A stretch of 64,000 bases of DNA from Paraherbaspirillum soli (GCF_042654985.1 NZ_JBHSMT010000008.1:186001-250000); one strand, 5' to 3'. Shown: positions 17,232 through 26,831, counted from the first letter of the stretch. Notes: generated by a model not told the origin, from the letters alone. A program made the numbers and translations.

Positions 17232-17458
17232 AATATTTTCTTTCCCAACTTAACTCGCTGCCGCACGATGCGGATTTACGGTCAGTCTTGGTCCTGTCAG
17301 AGCAACCCTTGATGAGCGCACTGCTTAGGTGGACGACTTCCAAAACTTCTTGCTAGCTCTTAACTTCAACTGCAGAGTGTTCTTTTCGCTCTTACCTGGA
17401 ATCAAGAAGAGCGAAGCCAAGCATTATTACATCAAAATGCTTGGCCCGCAACAAATAC
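17232..17458 (-). other. 227-base S10/spc junction with two tandem hairpins
   Basis: No gene is visible. Two perfect 9-bp inverted repeats sit side by side: 17385-17393 with 17407-17415 (TTCGCTCTT), and 17416-17424 with 17437-17445 (GCCAAGCAT). Neither is followed by a long T run. The gap corresponds to the operon boundary known from E. coli, so it may hold the spc promoter or a processing site; no convincing -35/-10 pair was found. Confidence 0.55.
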
Positions 17459-17731
17459 TTATAGTACCTGTGCTACTTGTACCACGCGCGTCACGCTCCA
17501 AGCTTTAGTCTTGGAGATTGGACGACCTTCTTGGATCTCGACAACGTCGCCTTCCTTGGCCTGGTTGGTTTCGTCATGTGCATGGTACTTGTTAGTACGC
17601 ACTATGATTTTCCCGTACAGAGGATGCTTGACGTGGCGTTCGATCAGGACGGTAACCGTCTTATCCATTTTGTCGGACACGACCTTACCAACCAGCGTGC
17701 GCTTCAGCGCTTGTTTCACTTGATCGTTCAT
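17459..17731 (-). CDS. rpsQ: 30S ribosomal protein S17
   Basis: The 90-residue OB-fold protein begins MNDQVKQALKRTLVGKVVSD and contains KMDKTVTVLIERHVKHPLYG, the S17 core. Its ATG overlaps the rpmC TAA by one base, so the two are likely translated together. It closes the S10 group. Confidence 0.98.
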   Translation of the reverse strand: MNDQVKQALKRTLVGKVVSDKMDKTVTVLIERHVKHPLYGKIIVRTNKYHAHDETNQAKEGDVVEIQEGRPISKTKAWSVTRVVQVAQVL

Positions 17732-17922
17732 TACAGGGCGCCCTTCGAATTGATGACGGTCTTTACGCGTGCGATATCGCGACGAACTTTCTTCAATTGC
17801 GACGTATTGCTCAATTGCTGGGTAGCGATTTGCATGCGCAAACTAAATTGCGCCTTCAACAGCTCGGTCAGCTCTTTCGCCAATGCCGCTTGATCTTTGT
17901 CGCGGAGTTCAGATGCTTTCAT
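17731..17922 (-). CDS. rpmC: 50S ribosomal protein L29
   Basis: The 63-residue helical protein begins MKASELRDKDQAALAKELTE and ends RRDIARVKTVINSKGAL. L29 sits at the peptide exit site and helps signal recognition particle docking. It lies between rplP and rpsQ, with a TAATG junction to rpsQ. Confidence 0.97.
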   Translation of the reverse strand: MKASELRDKDQAALAKELTELLKAQFSLRMQIATQQLSNTSQLKKVRRDIARVKTVINSKGAL

Positions 17923-17934
17923 AATTCACTCCAA

Positions 17935-18354
17935 TTATTGGCCGACTTGACGCACGACGAACGTAGTCAATAGCGGCAATTTAGCTGCAGCCAAACGGAA
18001 TGCCTCACGCGCCAGAGCTTCGTCGACGCCATCCATCTCGTACAGCACTTTACCTGGCTGGATTTCAGCCACGTAGTACTCAGGATTACCCTTACCGTTA
18101 CCCATACGGACTTCGGCAGGTTTTTGCGAAATTGGCTTATCCGGGAAAATACGAATCCAGATACGACCACCCCGTTTGATATGACGGGTCATTGCGCGAC
18201 GAGCTGCCTCGATCTGGCGTGCCGTGATACGACCACGGCCAACCGCTTTCAAGCCAAATTCGCCGAACGACACGGCGGTACCGCGCGAATGCGAAATGCC
18301 TTTGTTGCGGCCTTTTTGCTCTTTACGATATTTTCTGCGTGCTGGTTGCAGCAT
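17935..18354 (-). CDS. rplP: 50S ribosomal protein L16
   Basis: The 139-residue protein begins MLQPARRKYRKEQKGRNKGI and has the L16 signature KGGRIWIRIFPDKP-like segment (KRGGRIWIRIFPDKPISQKP). It lies near the A-site tRNA elbow. Two bases separate it from rpsC. Confidence 0.98.
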   Translation of the reverse strand: MLQPARRKYRKEQKGRNKGISHSRGTAVSFGEFGLKAVGRGRITARQIEAARRAMTRHIKRGGRIWIRIFPDKPISQKPAEVRMGNGKGNPEYYVAEIQPGKVLYEMDGVDEALAREAFRLAAAKLPLLTTFVVRQVGQ

Positions 18355-18356
18355 GA

Positions 18357-19193
18357 TTATTCTCCCGCTTTCTCAGCCGGTGCAGCAACACCTTCAGCAG
18401 CGCCATCCGGCTTCTTGGCACGTGCCGGGCGCGCTGTTGGCGCTCCAGGACCTGCCGTTGTAGTTTTAGGACGCGGACGACCGGCTGGCTTGCCATCATC
18501 ACGACGCGGACCACGGCGCTTCTTGTCGTCGTCACTAGGCACGTCGATTACCGGCGCTTCGCCGTTAGCCAAACGATCACCTTTGTAAACCCAGACTTTG
18601 ATGCCGATAATGCCGTATGTCGTTTCAGCTTCGCCGAAACCATAGTCGATGTCAGCGCGCAGTGTGTGAAGTGGTACACGACCTTCGCGATACCATTCGG
18701 TACGTGCGATTTCGATTCCATTCAGACGACCGGACGACATGATCTTGATACCTTGCGCGCCCAGACGCATCGCGTTCTGCATCGCGCGTTTCATCGCACG
18801 GCGGAACATAATACGTTTTTCGAGCTGCTGCGCAATCGAATCAGCGATCAGTTGTGCGTCGATTTCAGGCTTACGAATTTCTTCGATATTGACGTGAACC
18901 GGCACACCCATCAGCTTGGTCAACGCCGACTTCAGTACTTCGATGTCTTCGCCTTTTTTGCCAATGACAACACCAGGACGCGAGCTGTAAATCGTGATGC
19001 GTGCGTTCTTTGCAGGACGCTCGATAACAACGCGACCGACCGAGGCGTTCTTCAGTTTTTTCTTGAGGAAAGCACGAACCTTCAGATCTTCGCTAAGCAT
19101 TTGGGCAAAATTGCTATTGCCTGCATACCAGCGGGATCCCCAGTTGCGTGTAACCGCAAGGCGAAAACCGGTTGGATGAATCTTCTGTCCCAT
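18357..19193 (-). CDS. rpsC: 30S ribosomal protein S3, with a long C-terminal tail
   Basis: The 278-residue protein is longer than E. coli S3 (233). It begins MGQKIHPTGFRLAVTRNWGS, has the KH domain (VVIGKKGEDIEVLKSALTKL) and the S3 C-terminal fold. After about residue 218 it carries a low-complexity tail rich in Lys, Arg, Pro, Ala and Gly (GRPRPKTTTAGPGAPTARPA). Such tails occur in betaproteobacterial S3, so this is lineage-typical rather than a fusion. S3 lines the mRNA entry tunnel and helps helicase activity. Confidence 0.97.
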   Translation of the reverse strand: MGQKIHPTGFRLAVTRNWGSRWYAGNSNFAQMLSEDLKVRAFLKKKLKNASVGRVVIERPAKNARITIYSSRPGVVIGKKGEDIEVLKSALTKLMGVPVHVNIEEIRKPEIDAQLIADSIAQQLEKRIMFRRAMKRAMQNAMRLGAQGIKIMSSGRLNGIEIARTEWYREGRVPLHTLRADIDYGFGEAETTYGIIGIKVWVYKGDRLANGEAPVIDVPSDDDKKRRGPRRDDGKPAGRPRPKTTTAGPGAPTARPARAKKPDGAAEGVAAPAEKAGE

Positions 19194-19202
19194 CGTGACT
19201 CC

Positions 19203-19532
19203 TTAGTTTCCGACAGTCACGTAAATGTGACAGGATTGCTTCGAGATACGATCGCCACGGCCTTTTGCACGCGCCGTGAAGCGCTTCAGGACCGAACCTT
19301 TTTCGACGTAAATCGTCGTAACTTTCAGCTCGTCGATATCAGCACCGTCATTGTGTTCGGCATTCGCAATTGCGGATTCCAGAACACGCTTGATGATTGC
19401 CGCACCTTTTTTCGGGCTAAAGGTCAGGATATTAAGCGCATGATCAATTTTTTTGCCGCGAATCAGATCGGCGACCAGACGGCCCTTTTGGGCCGAAAGA
19501 CGCACACCGCGGAGGGTAGCTTTAGTTTCCAT
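19203..19532 (-). CDS. rplV: 50S ribosomal protein L22
   Basis: The 109-residue protein begins METKATLRGVRLSAQKGRLV and has the long beta-hairpin that lines the exit tunnel. The second of two adjacent ATGs (19532) was chosen since AAGG is then seven bases away. It is between rpsS and rpsC. Confidence 0.97.
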   Translation of the reverse strand: METKATLRGVRLSAQKGRLVADLIRGKKIDHALNILTFSPKKGAAIIKRVLESAIANAEHNDGADIDELKVTTIYVEKGSVLKRFTARAKGRGDRISKQSCHIYVTVGN

Positions 19533-19541
19533 CATCGGACC

Positions 19542-19817
19542 TTATTTCTTAGCCTTCTTATCAGCTGCATGACCCTTGAACGTACGGGTCAGCGCGAATT
19601 CGCCGAGCTTGTGACCGACCATATTTTCGGACACATATACCGGGACGTGTTGTTTGCCGTTATGCACAGCAATCGTCAAACCGATAAAGTCCGGCATGAT
19701 GGTCGAGCGACGGGACCAAGTCTTGATTGGTTTTTTGTCTTTGATTGCTTGCGCAGCTTCGACTTTTTTCACCAGGTGGGCGTCGCAGAACGGCCCTTTT
19801 TTCAATGAACGTGTCAT
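19542..19817 (-). CDS. rpsS: 30S ribosomal protein S19
   Basis: The 91-residue protein begins MTRSLKKGPFCDAHLVKKVE and has the S19 signature MPDFIGLTIAVHNGKQHVPV and GHKLGEFALTRTFKGH. It forms the 30S head with S13. It follows rplB by ten bases. Confidence 0.98.
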   Translation of the reverse strand: MTRSLKKGPFCDAHLVKKVEAAQAIKDKKPIKTWSRRSTIMPDFIGLTIAVHNGKQHVPVYVSENMVGHKLGEFALTRTFKGHAADKKAKK

Positions 19818-19827
19818 GTGTTACCCC

Positions 19828-20655
19828 TTATTTCTTGCCACGGCGCGAGACGATCATTGAAGTAGTACGCTTGTTACGGCGAGTCTTCTTCCCCTTAGTC
19901 TGTTGACCCCATGGCGAAACTGGATGACGACCAGCTGCAGTCTTACCTTCACCACCACCGTGAGGATGGTCAACCGGGTTCATGACCACACCGCGAACGG
20001 TAGGACGAACACCGCGCCAACGCATCGCACCCGCTTTACCGATCTTGCGCAGGCTGTGCTCGGCATTGCCGACTTCACCAACGGTTGCACGGCATTCGAT
20101 GTGAACGCGACGTACTTCACCGGAACGCAGACGGATCTGGGCGTAAGTACCTTCACGCGCCATCAACACCACGCCAGCGCCAGCTGTACGTGCCATCTGA
20201 GCACCTTTACCTGGCAGCATTTCGACGCAATGCAGAATCGTACCGACTGGAATATTACGGATCGGCAGGCAGTTACCTGACTTGATCGGCGCTTCCGAAC
20301 CACTCATCACTTGATCGCCAACGGCCATGCCCTTGGTTGCAATGATGTACTGACGCTCACCATCGGCGTAGCACAACAGAGCGATATTCGCGGTGCGGTT
20401 TGGATCGTATTCGATACGCTCCACTTTCGCAGGGATACCATCTTTGGTGCGCTTGAAGTCGATAACACGGTAGTGCTGCTTATGACCACCACCGATATGA
20501 CGGGTGGTGATGTGACCGTTGTTGTTACGACCAGCTGTTTTCGACTTCTTCTCAACCAGGGCAGCGAACGGACGGCCTTTGTACAGGTCGGGATTAACGA
20601 CCTTGACCATTCCGCGGCGACCTGGCGAGGTCGGTTTAACTTTAACGAGTGCCAT
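19828..20655 (-). CDS. rplB: 50S ribosomal protein L2
   Basis: The 275-residue protein is among the most conserved 50S proteins. It shows GRNNNGHITTRHIGGGHKQH and the C-terminal peptidyl-transferase region VMNPVDHPHGGGEGKTAAGR, including the histidine near the active centre. Its ATG overlaps the rplW stop by one base. Confidence 0.99.
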   Translation of the reverse strand: MALVKVKPTSPGRRGMVKVVNPDLYKGRPFAALVEKKSKTAGRNNNGHITTRHIGGGHKQHYRVIDFKRTKDGIPAKVERIEYDPNRTANIALLCYADGERQYIIATKGMAVGDQVMSGSEAPIKSGNCLPIRNIPVGTILHCVEMLPGKGAQMARTAGAGVVLMAREGTYAQIRLRSGEVRRVHIECRATVGEVGNAEHSLRKIGKAGAMRWRGVRPTVRGVVMNPVDHPHGGGEGKTAAGRHPVSPWGQQTKGKKTRRNKRTTSMIVSRRGKK

Positions 20656-20972
20656 TATTTAGCCTCCTCGGTGAAGTTGATCTCTTGACCCGGCTTCAAG
20701 CATACGAATGCGCGACGGGTGTGGTTACGGCGACCCATGGTCTTGCCGGAACGCTTTTGCTTACCCTGGCGATTGGCAACTTGCACCGACTCCACCTGAA
20801 CTTTGAACAGCAACTCAACAGCAGCCTTAACTTCCAGCTTGGTTGCGTCTGGCGCGATACGGAAAACAACTTGTTCGTTCTTTTCCGCAACCATCGTTGC
20901 CTTTTCGGAAATTACCGGCGCCAACAGCACTTTCATCAAGCGCTCTTCGCTATGTTTAACTAGTGCGTTCAT
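20655..20972 (-). CDS. rplW: 50S ribosomal protein L23
   Basis: The 105-residue protein contains RLMKVLLAPVISEKATMVAE and ends KKRSGKTMGRRNHTRRAFVC-like (KRSGKTMGRRNHTRRAFVCL). L23 is the docking site for trigger factor and SRP at the tunnel exit. Its ATG overlaps the rplD TGA (ATGA), a coupled junction. Confidence 0.98.
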   Translation of the reverse strand: MNALVKHSEERLMKVLLAPVISEKATMVAEKNEQVVFRIAPDATKLEVKAAVELLFKVQVESVQVANRQGKQKRSGKTMGRRNHTRRAFVCLKPGQEINFTEEAK

Positions 20973-21589
20973 GCCAGCATCTCCTCAATCTTAGCCAAAG
21001 CCAGCTTGGTGATCAGGATCTTCTTGTAGAACACCAAGGAAACCGGATCAGCGTGACGCGGCTCAACTACCAGTACGCCCGGCAGATTGCGCGACGCCAA
21101 CAGCAGGTTGTCTTCCAGATTGTCGGTAATCACCAACACTGAATCCAAGCCCATGCTCTTCAGCTTTTGCGACAGCAACTTGGTCTTTGGCGCTTCGACC
21201 GAGAAGTTCTCGACGACCGACAAGCGACCTTCGCGTGCCAACTGAGACAGAATCGAGCAGACACCTGCGCGATACATCTTCTTGTTGACTTTGTGCGAGA
21301 AATTTTCATCAGGCGAGTTCGGAAAAATCCGACCACCGCCGCGCCACAGTGGCGAAGACGACATACCGGCACGAGCGCGGCCAGTACCTTTTTGGCGCCA
21401 TGGCTTTTTAGTCGTGTGATGAACTTCTTCACGGTCTTTTTGCTTACGGTTACCGCTACGAGCGTTAGCCTGATAAGCAACTACGACCTGGTGAATCAGC
21501 GCTTCGTTGTAGTCGCGACCGAAAATAGTATCCGGTGCCGCAACGTTCGAAGCAGCTTGACCTTGGTCATTCAGGAGCTTGAGTTCCAT
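20969..21589 (-). CDS. rplD: 50S ribosomal protein L4
   Basis: The 206-residue protein has the tunnel loop region KKPWRQKGTGRARAGMSSSP and GGGRIFPN. In enterobacteria L4 also controls the S10 operon by attenuation. It lies between rplC and rplW with short spacing. Confidence 0.98.
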   Translation of the reverse strand: MELKLLNDQGQAASNVAAPDTIFGRDYNEALIHQVVVAYQANARSGNRKQKDREEVHHTTKKPWRQKGTGRARAGMSSSPLWRGGGRIFPNSPDENFSHKVNKKMYRAGVCSILSQLAREGRLSVVENFSVEAPKTKLLSQKLKSMGLDSVLVITDNLEDNLLLASRNLPGVLVVEPRHADPVSLVFYKKILITKLALAKIEEMLA

Positions 21590-21592
21590 GAA

Positions 21593-22249
21593 TTAGGCTC
21601 CCTTCTTTGCTTTGATTTTGATCGCAGGGCTGACCACGACTTGGCCGTTCTTTGCACCTGGAACCGCGCCCTTAACCAGCAACAGCTGACGCTCTGCGTC
21701 AACGCGTGCGATTTCGAGGTTTTGCGTGGTTACGGTAACGTCACCCATGTGACCGGTCATGCGCTTACCAGGGAAAACACGACCTGGATCCTGCGCCATA
21801 CCGATGGAACCTGGAACATTATGCGAACGGGAGTTACCGTGGCTGGCACGACCGGATGCAAAGTTGTGACGCTTGATGGTACCAGCGTAACCTTTACCGA
21901 TCGAGACGCCTTGAACGTCAACCTTTTGGCCGACTTCGAACAGGCTGGCAGCGACGACGTCGCCAGTCTTCAGCTCGGAAGCTTTGCTCGAATCAATACG
22001 GAATTCTCTGAGGATGGTACCAGCCTCAACGCCGGCTTTGGCGTAGTGACCAGCTGCAGCTTTATTCACGCGTGAAGCGCGACGCTGACCGAATGCAACT
22101 TGAACAGCGGTATAACCGTCTGTTTCAGGCGTTTTGATTTGGGTCACGCGGTTGTTCGACACGTCCAGCACGGTTACAGGAATCGAATCCCCGTCATCCG
22201 TGAAGATGCGCATCATACCAACCTTGCGACCAACAAGGCCTAAGCTCAT
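21593..22249 (-). CDS. rplC: 50S ribosomal protein L3
   Basis: The 218-residue protein begins MSLGLVGRKVGMMRIFTDDG. The internal FASGRASHGNSRSHNVPGSI segment reaches the peptidyl-transferase centre and carries the glutamine-methylation region seen in L3. The ATG at 22249 has GGAG upstream; an in-frame extension of 17 residues lacks family similarity. It is three bases upstream of rplD. Confidence 0.98.
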   Translation of the reverse strand: MSLGLVGRKVGMMRIFTDDGDSIPVTVLDVSNNRVTQIKTPETDGYTAVQVAFGQRRASRVNKAAAGHYAKAGVEAGTILREFRIDSSKASELKTGDVVAASLFEVGQKVDVQGVSIGKGYAGTIKRHNFASGRASHGNSRSHNVPGSIGMAQDPGRVFPGKRMTGHMGDVTVTTQNLEIARVDAERQLLLVKGAVPGAKNGQVVVSPAIKIKAKKGA

Positions 22250-22434
22250 TGTTTTTCTCCATTCCCACCTACGATTGGGCGGGGCTGACTGTTTGTACAA
22301 CTAAAATACGCGCGATCACAAAAAGCTGTAATCGCACCGAAGCCGATCAGTATAACCGGGTAAATTTTTATTTGCAACACCAAGTTTGTCATGGTATGTA
22401 AATGCAATTTCCCGGCTCACCTTATTTACAACAC

Positions 22435-22752
22435 TTATTGCAGTTTGATTTCTACATCAACGCCAGCAGGCAGATCCAGCTTCATCAATGCGTCAACTGT
22501 TTTGTCAGTTGGGTCAACGATGTCCATCAAACGTTGATGCGTGCGAATTTCGAACTGATCGCGCGAAGTCTTGTTGACGTGCGGCGAACGCAATACGTCA
22601 AAACGTTGGATACGTGTTGGCAGAGGCACTGGACCCTTGACAACTGCGCCAGTGCGCTTGGCGGTATCAACGATTTCCTGAGCGGACTGGTCGATCAGAC
22701 GATAGTCGAATGCCTTCAGGCGAATGCGGATTTTTTGGTTAGGAGCTGACAT
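22435..22752 (-). CDS. rpsJ: 30S ribosomal protein S10
   Basis: The 105-residue protein has IRLKAFDYRLIDQSAQEIVD and PTRIQRFDVLRSPHVNKTSR, the S10 signature. S10 (NusE) also works in transcription antitermination with NusB and NusG. It opens the S10 group; the 185-base gap to rplC shows no clear terminator. Confidence 0.98.
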   Translation of the reverse strand: MSAPNQKIRIRLKAFDYRLIDQSAQEIVDTAKRTGAVVKGPVPLPTRIQRFDVLRSPHVNKTSRDQFEIRTHQRLMDIVDPTDKTVDALMKLDLPAGVDVEIKLQ

Positions 22753-22835
22753 GGTTTTCCCTTAAAGAACGAACCGTGGACGACTCCTCATCCACGGCTA
22801 TATTTAACAAACTACGTGTGAATCAAATTTCCTGA

Positions 22836-24032
22836 TTACGCGTCAGGCAGGATTTTGGCAACAACGCCTGCACCAACGGTACGGCCACCTTCGCGAATCG
22901 CGAAACGCAGACCTTCTTCCATCGCGATCGGGTTGATCAAACTCACGGTGATCGACACGTTATCGCCTGGCATCACCATTTCTTTACCTTCTGGCAGCGC
23001 GATTGAGCCGGTCACGTCCGTGGTACGGAAGTAGAACTGTGGACGATAGTTGTTGAAGAATGGCGTGTGACGGCCACCTTCGTCTTTCGACAGAACATAG
23101 ATCTCGCCGGTGAAATTCGCATGCGGCTTGATCGAACCTGGCTTGACCAACACTTGGCCGCGCACCACATCTTCACGCTTGGTACCGCGCAGCAGCACGC
23201 CAACGTTGTCGCCGGCTTGACCTTGGTCCAGCAGCTTGCGGAACATTTCAACGCCGGTGCAGGTAGTGGCTTGGGTCGGGTTAATACCGACGATTTCCAG
23301 TGCTTCACCAACCTTGACGATGCCGCGCTCAACACGACCGGTCACCACAGTACCGCGGCCGGAGATCGAGAACACGTCTTCCACTGGCAGCAGGAAAGCG
23401 CCGTCAACAGCACGTTCCGGTGTCGGGATGTAGGAATCCAGTGCTTCTGCCAATGCCATGATCGCTTGCTCGCCCAGTGGGCCAGTGTCGCCTTCCAGTG
23501 CCAGCTTGGCCGAACCCTTGATGATAGGCAGGTCGTCGCCTGGGAAATCGTACTTGCTCAGCAGTTCGCGCACTTCCATTTCGACCAGCTCGAGCAGCTC
23601 TTCGTCGTCGACCATGTCGGCTTTGTTCAGGAACACGATGATGTATGGCACGCCAACTTGACGCGACAACAGGATGTGTTCGCGTGTTTGTGGCATTGGG
23701 CCGTCAGCTGCGGAACAGACCAGGATCGCGCCGTCCATTTGCGCCGCGCCGGTGATCATGTTTTTCACATAGTCAGCATGGCCTGGGCAGTCAACGTGGG
23801 CGTAGTGGCGATTGGCAGTTTCGTACTCAACGTGCGCGGTGTTGATCGTGATGCCGCGCGCTTTTTCTTCTGGCGCTGCGTCAATTTGATCGTAGGCTTT
23901 GGCTTCGCCGCCAAACTTCTTCGACAATACTGTCGCGATTGCCGCGGTCAGCGTGGTCTTGCCATGGTCAACGTGGCCAATCGTGCCCACATTCACGTGC
24001 GGCTTGGTCCGCTCGAATTTACCTTTTGCCAT
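22836..24032 (-). CDS. tuf: elongation factor Tu, copy in the str operon
   Basis: The 398-residue GTPase delivers aminoacyl-tRNA to the ribosome. The P-loop GHVDHGKT is at residues 19-26, followed by DCPGHADY and NKADMVDD. It ends VVAKILPDA. The first roughly 330 bases differ from the second tuf gene (42462-43652) at only one or two positions, while the second half has many changes, including INPTQA against IRDTQQ. It lies 99 bases after fusA, with a palindromic repeat in the gap, and precedes rpsJ. Confidence 0.99.
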   Translation of the reverse strand: MAKGKFERTKPHVNVGTIGHVDHGKTTLTAAIATVLSKKFGGEAKAYDQIDAAPEEKARGITINTAHVEYETANRHYAHVDCPGHADYVKNMITGAAQMDGAILVCSAADGPMPQTREHILLSRQVGVPYIIVFLNKADMVDDEELLELVEMEVRELLSKYDFPGDDLPIIKGSAKLALEGDTGPLGEQAIMALAEALDSYIPTPERAVDGAFLLPVEDVFSISGRGTVVTGRVERGIVKVGEALEIVGINPTQATTCTGVEMFRKLLDQGQAGDNVGVLLRGTKREDVVRGQVLVKPGSIKPHANFTGEIYVLSKDEGGRHTPFFNNYRPQFYFRTTDVTGSIALPEGKEMVMPGDNVSITVSLINPIAMEEGLRFAIREGGRTVGAGVVAKILPDA

Positions 24033-24066
24033 TTTACTTTTCCTTCAAAAAGAACGATGTGTTAAT

Positions 24067-24122
24067 CAGTTGAGGACAGAGTAATTCGCCACATTGGATG
24101 GCTCTTAAACTCCGTCCCGCAA
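24067..24122. repeat. REP-like palindromic repeat, copy B
   Basis: One arm reads AGTTGAGGACAGAGTAATTC and the other CTCTTAAACTCCGTCCCGCA. It lies between fusA and tuf, and matches the copies at 10945, 33930, 34096 and 51724. Confidence 0.75.
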
Positions 24123-24131
24123 TTTGTTAGC

Positions 24132-26237
24132 TTACTTAGCCTTGGACGTTACGATTGCATCGATAACATTCTTCGGCGCTTCGGAGTAGTGCTTGAATTC
24201 CATCGAGTACGTTGCACGGCCTTGAGTAGCCGAACGCAACGAAGTCGAGTAACCGAACATTTCCGACAGAGGCACTTCAGCCTTGATGATCTTGCCGCCA
24301 CCGCCGGCGATCTCATCCATGCCTTGCACCATGCCGCGACGTGAGGACAAATCACCCATCACGGTACCAGCGTAGTCTTCCGGGGTCTCGACTTCAACCG
24401 CCATCATTGGCTCCAGAATAACCGGGCTGGCTTTACGGCAACCGTCTTTGAATGCCATCGAAGCGGCCATGCGGAACGCATTTTCGTTCGAGTCGACATC
24501 ATGGTAAGAACCGAAGAACAGCGTGACCTTGACGTCAACCACTGGATAACCGGCCAACACGCCGGTGTTCAGTGTTTCACGCACGCCCTTTTCTACCGCA
24601 GGGATGTATTCGCGCGGAACGGTACCACCCTTGATCGCGTCAACGAACTCGAAACCCTTGCCCGGCTCTTGCGGCTCGATCTTCAATACCACGTGACCGT
24701 ATTGACCACGACCACCGGATTGCTTAACGAACTTGCCTTCGATTTCTTCGCAAGTCTTGCGAATGGTTTCGCGATACGCAACTTGTGGCTTACCAACGGT
24801 CGCTTCAACGTTGAATTCACGCTTCATGCGGTCGACGATAATATCCAGGTGCAATTCACCCATACCGGCGATGATGGTCTGACCCGATTCTTCATCGGTA
24901 CGGACGCGGAACGACGGATCTTCCGCAGCCAGGCGATTCAACGCCAAGCCCATTTTTTCCTGGTCAGCCTTGGTCTTAGGCTCAACTGCCTGCGAAATCA
25001 CCGGCTCTGGGAACACCATGCGCTCCAGCACAACGAATGCAGCTGGATCACACAATGTATCGCCAGTTGTCGTGTCTTTCAGACCCACTACCGCTGCGAT
25101 GTCGCCGGCCAGAACTTCTTTGATTTCTTCGCGCTGGTTAGCATGCATCTGCACGATACGGCCGATACGCTCTTTCTTGTTCTTAACGGAATTAAGAACT
25201 GTATCGCCCGAGTTCAAGGTACCGGAGTAGCAGCGCACGAAACACAATTGACCGACGAATGGATCGGTTGCGATCTTGAATGCCAATGCCGAGAATTTCT
25301 CGGTATCTTCCGCTTTACGGACGATCGGCTGATCATCTTCATCCAGGCCTGGCACCGGAGGAATATCCATTGGCGATGGCAGGTATTCGATCACGCCGTC
25401 CAACATCGCTTGCACGCCCTTGTTTTTAAACGCGGTGCCGCACATCATTGGAACGATTTCGCTGGACAGCGTACGTTGACGAATCGCAGCCTTGATCTCG
25501 GCTTCAGTCAAATCGCCTTCTTCCAGATACTTGTTCATCAATTCTTCTGATGCTTCGGCCGCGGCTTCAACCATGTTTTCACGCCACTTGGCAGCTTCGT
25601 CAGCCAAATTAGCAGGAATATCACGGTAATCGAAGGTCATCCCTTGGGTATCATCGTGCCAATAGATCGCCTTCATCTTGACCAGATCGATCACGCCTTC
25701 GAACTTGTCTTCGGCGCCGATAGGCACTTGCATAGGAACCGGGTTAGCCTTCAAGCGCGCGCGCATTTGGTCGAAGACCTTGAAGAAGTTCGCGCCAGTA
25801 CGGTCCATCTTGTTGACGAATGCCAAACGTGGGACTTTGTACTTGTTAGCTTGACGCCAAACGGTTTCCGATTGCGGCTGCACACCGCCGACCGCACAGT
25901 AAACCATGCAGGCGCCGTCCAGCACGCGCATCGAACGCTCAACTTCAATCGTGAAGTCAACGTGGCCCGGAGTATCAATGATATTGATATGGTGTGGCTG
26001 GAAATTACTCGCCATACCCTTCCAGAAGCAGGTAGTCGCAGCAGAAGTAATCGTGATGCCACGCTCTTGCTCTTGCTCCATCCAGTCCATGGTGGCCGCG
26101 CCATCATGCACTTCACCAATCTTGTGATTTACGCCGGTGTAAAACAGCACGCGCTCTGTCGTCGTGGTCTTACCTGCATCAATGTGAGCCGAAATACCGA
26201 TATTGCGGTAACGCTCTAGGGGGGTCTTGCGAGCCAT
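24132..26237 (-). CDS. fusA: elongation factor G
   Basis: The 701-residue translocation GTPase has its P-loop AHIDAGKT at residues 17-24, then DTPGHVDFTIEVERSMRVLD and FVNKMDRTGANF. Domains II to V follow in normal order, ending with the EF-G domain V (SEMFGYSTSLRSATQGRATY). It is the canonical FusA1 type, in str order rpsL-rpsG-fusA-tuf. Confidence 0.99.
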   Translation of the reverse strand: MARKTPLERYRNIGISAHIDAGKTTTTERVLFYTGVNHKIGEVHDGAATMDWMEQEQERGITITSAATTCFWKGMASNFQPHHINIIDTPGHVDFTIEVERSMRVLDGACMVYCAVGGVQPQSETVWRQANKYKVPRLAFVNKMDRTGANFFKVFDQMRARLKANPVPMQVPIGAEDKFEGVIDLVKMKAIYWHDDTQGMTFDYRDIPANLADEAAKWRENMVEAAAEASEELMNKYLEEGDLTEAEIKAAIRQRTLSSEIVPMMCGTAFKNKGVQAMLDGVIEYLPSPMDIPPVPGLDEDDQPIVRKAEDTEKFSALAFKIATDPFVGQLCFVRCYSGTLNSGDTVLNSVKNKKERIGRIVQMHANQREEIKEVLAGDIAAVVGLKDTTTGDTLCDPAAFVVLERMVFPEPVISQAVEPKTKADQEKMGLALNRLAAEDPSFRVRTDEESGQTIIAGMGELHLDIIVDRMKREFNVEATVGKPQVAYRETIRKTCEEIEGKFVKQSGGRGQYGHVVLKIEPQEPGKGFEFVDAIKGGTVPREYIPAVEKGVRETLNTGVLAGYPVVDVKVTLFFGSYHDVDSNENAFRMAASMAFKDGCRKASPVILEPMMAVEVETPEDYAGTVMGDLSSRRGMVQGMDEIAGGGGKIIKAEVPLSEMFGYSTSLRSATQGRATYSMEFKHYSEAPKNVIDAIVTSKAK

Positions 26238-26360
26238 GATTTATTCCTAAGTCTTTAATGTACGAAACCGAGCGCTATTTTTGGAAAAAATATGCGCTCG
26301 GCTCGAACAAATTTCAGATGCGAACAGGCGGCGCCATATAGGGGCCGGCCATCCATTCCA

Positions 26361-26831
26361 TTAGAAGCGGAAGTGCGAGAACGCCTTGTTCGCTTCTGCC
26401 ATACGGTGCACTTCGTCACGCTTTTTCATAGCGCCGCCGCGACCTTCTGCGGCTTCCATCAATTCGCCACCGAGTCGTTGCGGCATCGATTTTTCGCTAC
26501 GCTTGTTAGCTGCTTCACGCAACCAGCGCATCGACAACGCCATACGACGGACAGGGCGAACTTCTACTGGCACCTGGTAGTTTGCACCACCAACGCGACG
26601 CGACTTTACTTCAACCAGCGGTTTGCAATTGCCGATTGCGGCAGCAAACACTTCCAGCGGATCTTTGCCGGATTTAGCCTGGATGTGCTCGAAAGCACCG
26701 TAAATGATATTTTCTGCGACCGACTTCTTACCGGACAGCATCAGGACGTTGACGAACTTCGCAACATCAACATTACCGAACTTTGGATCCGGCAGAATCT
26801 CCCGCTTGGGAACTTCACGACGACGTGGCAT
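26361..26831 (-). CDS. rpsG: 30S ribosomal protein S7
   Basis: The 156-residue protein begins MPRRREVPKREILPDPKFGN and contains RPVRRMALSMRWLREAANKR. The ATG at 26831 has AAAGGA upstream; the longer frame adds five non-family residues. S7 organises the 30S head and in E. coli represses the str operon. It precedes fusA by 123 bases. Confidence 0.98.
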   Translation of the reverse strand: MPRRREVPKREILPDPKFGNVDVAKFVNVLMLSGKKSVAENIIYGAFEHIQAKSGKDPLEVFAAAIGNCKPLVEVKSRRVGGANYQVPVEVRPVRRMALSMRWLREAANKRSEKSMPQRLGGELMEAAEGRGGAMKKRDEVHRMAEANKAFSHFRF

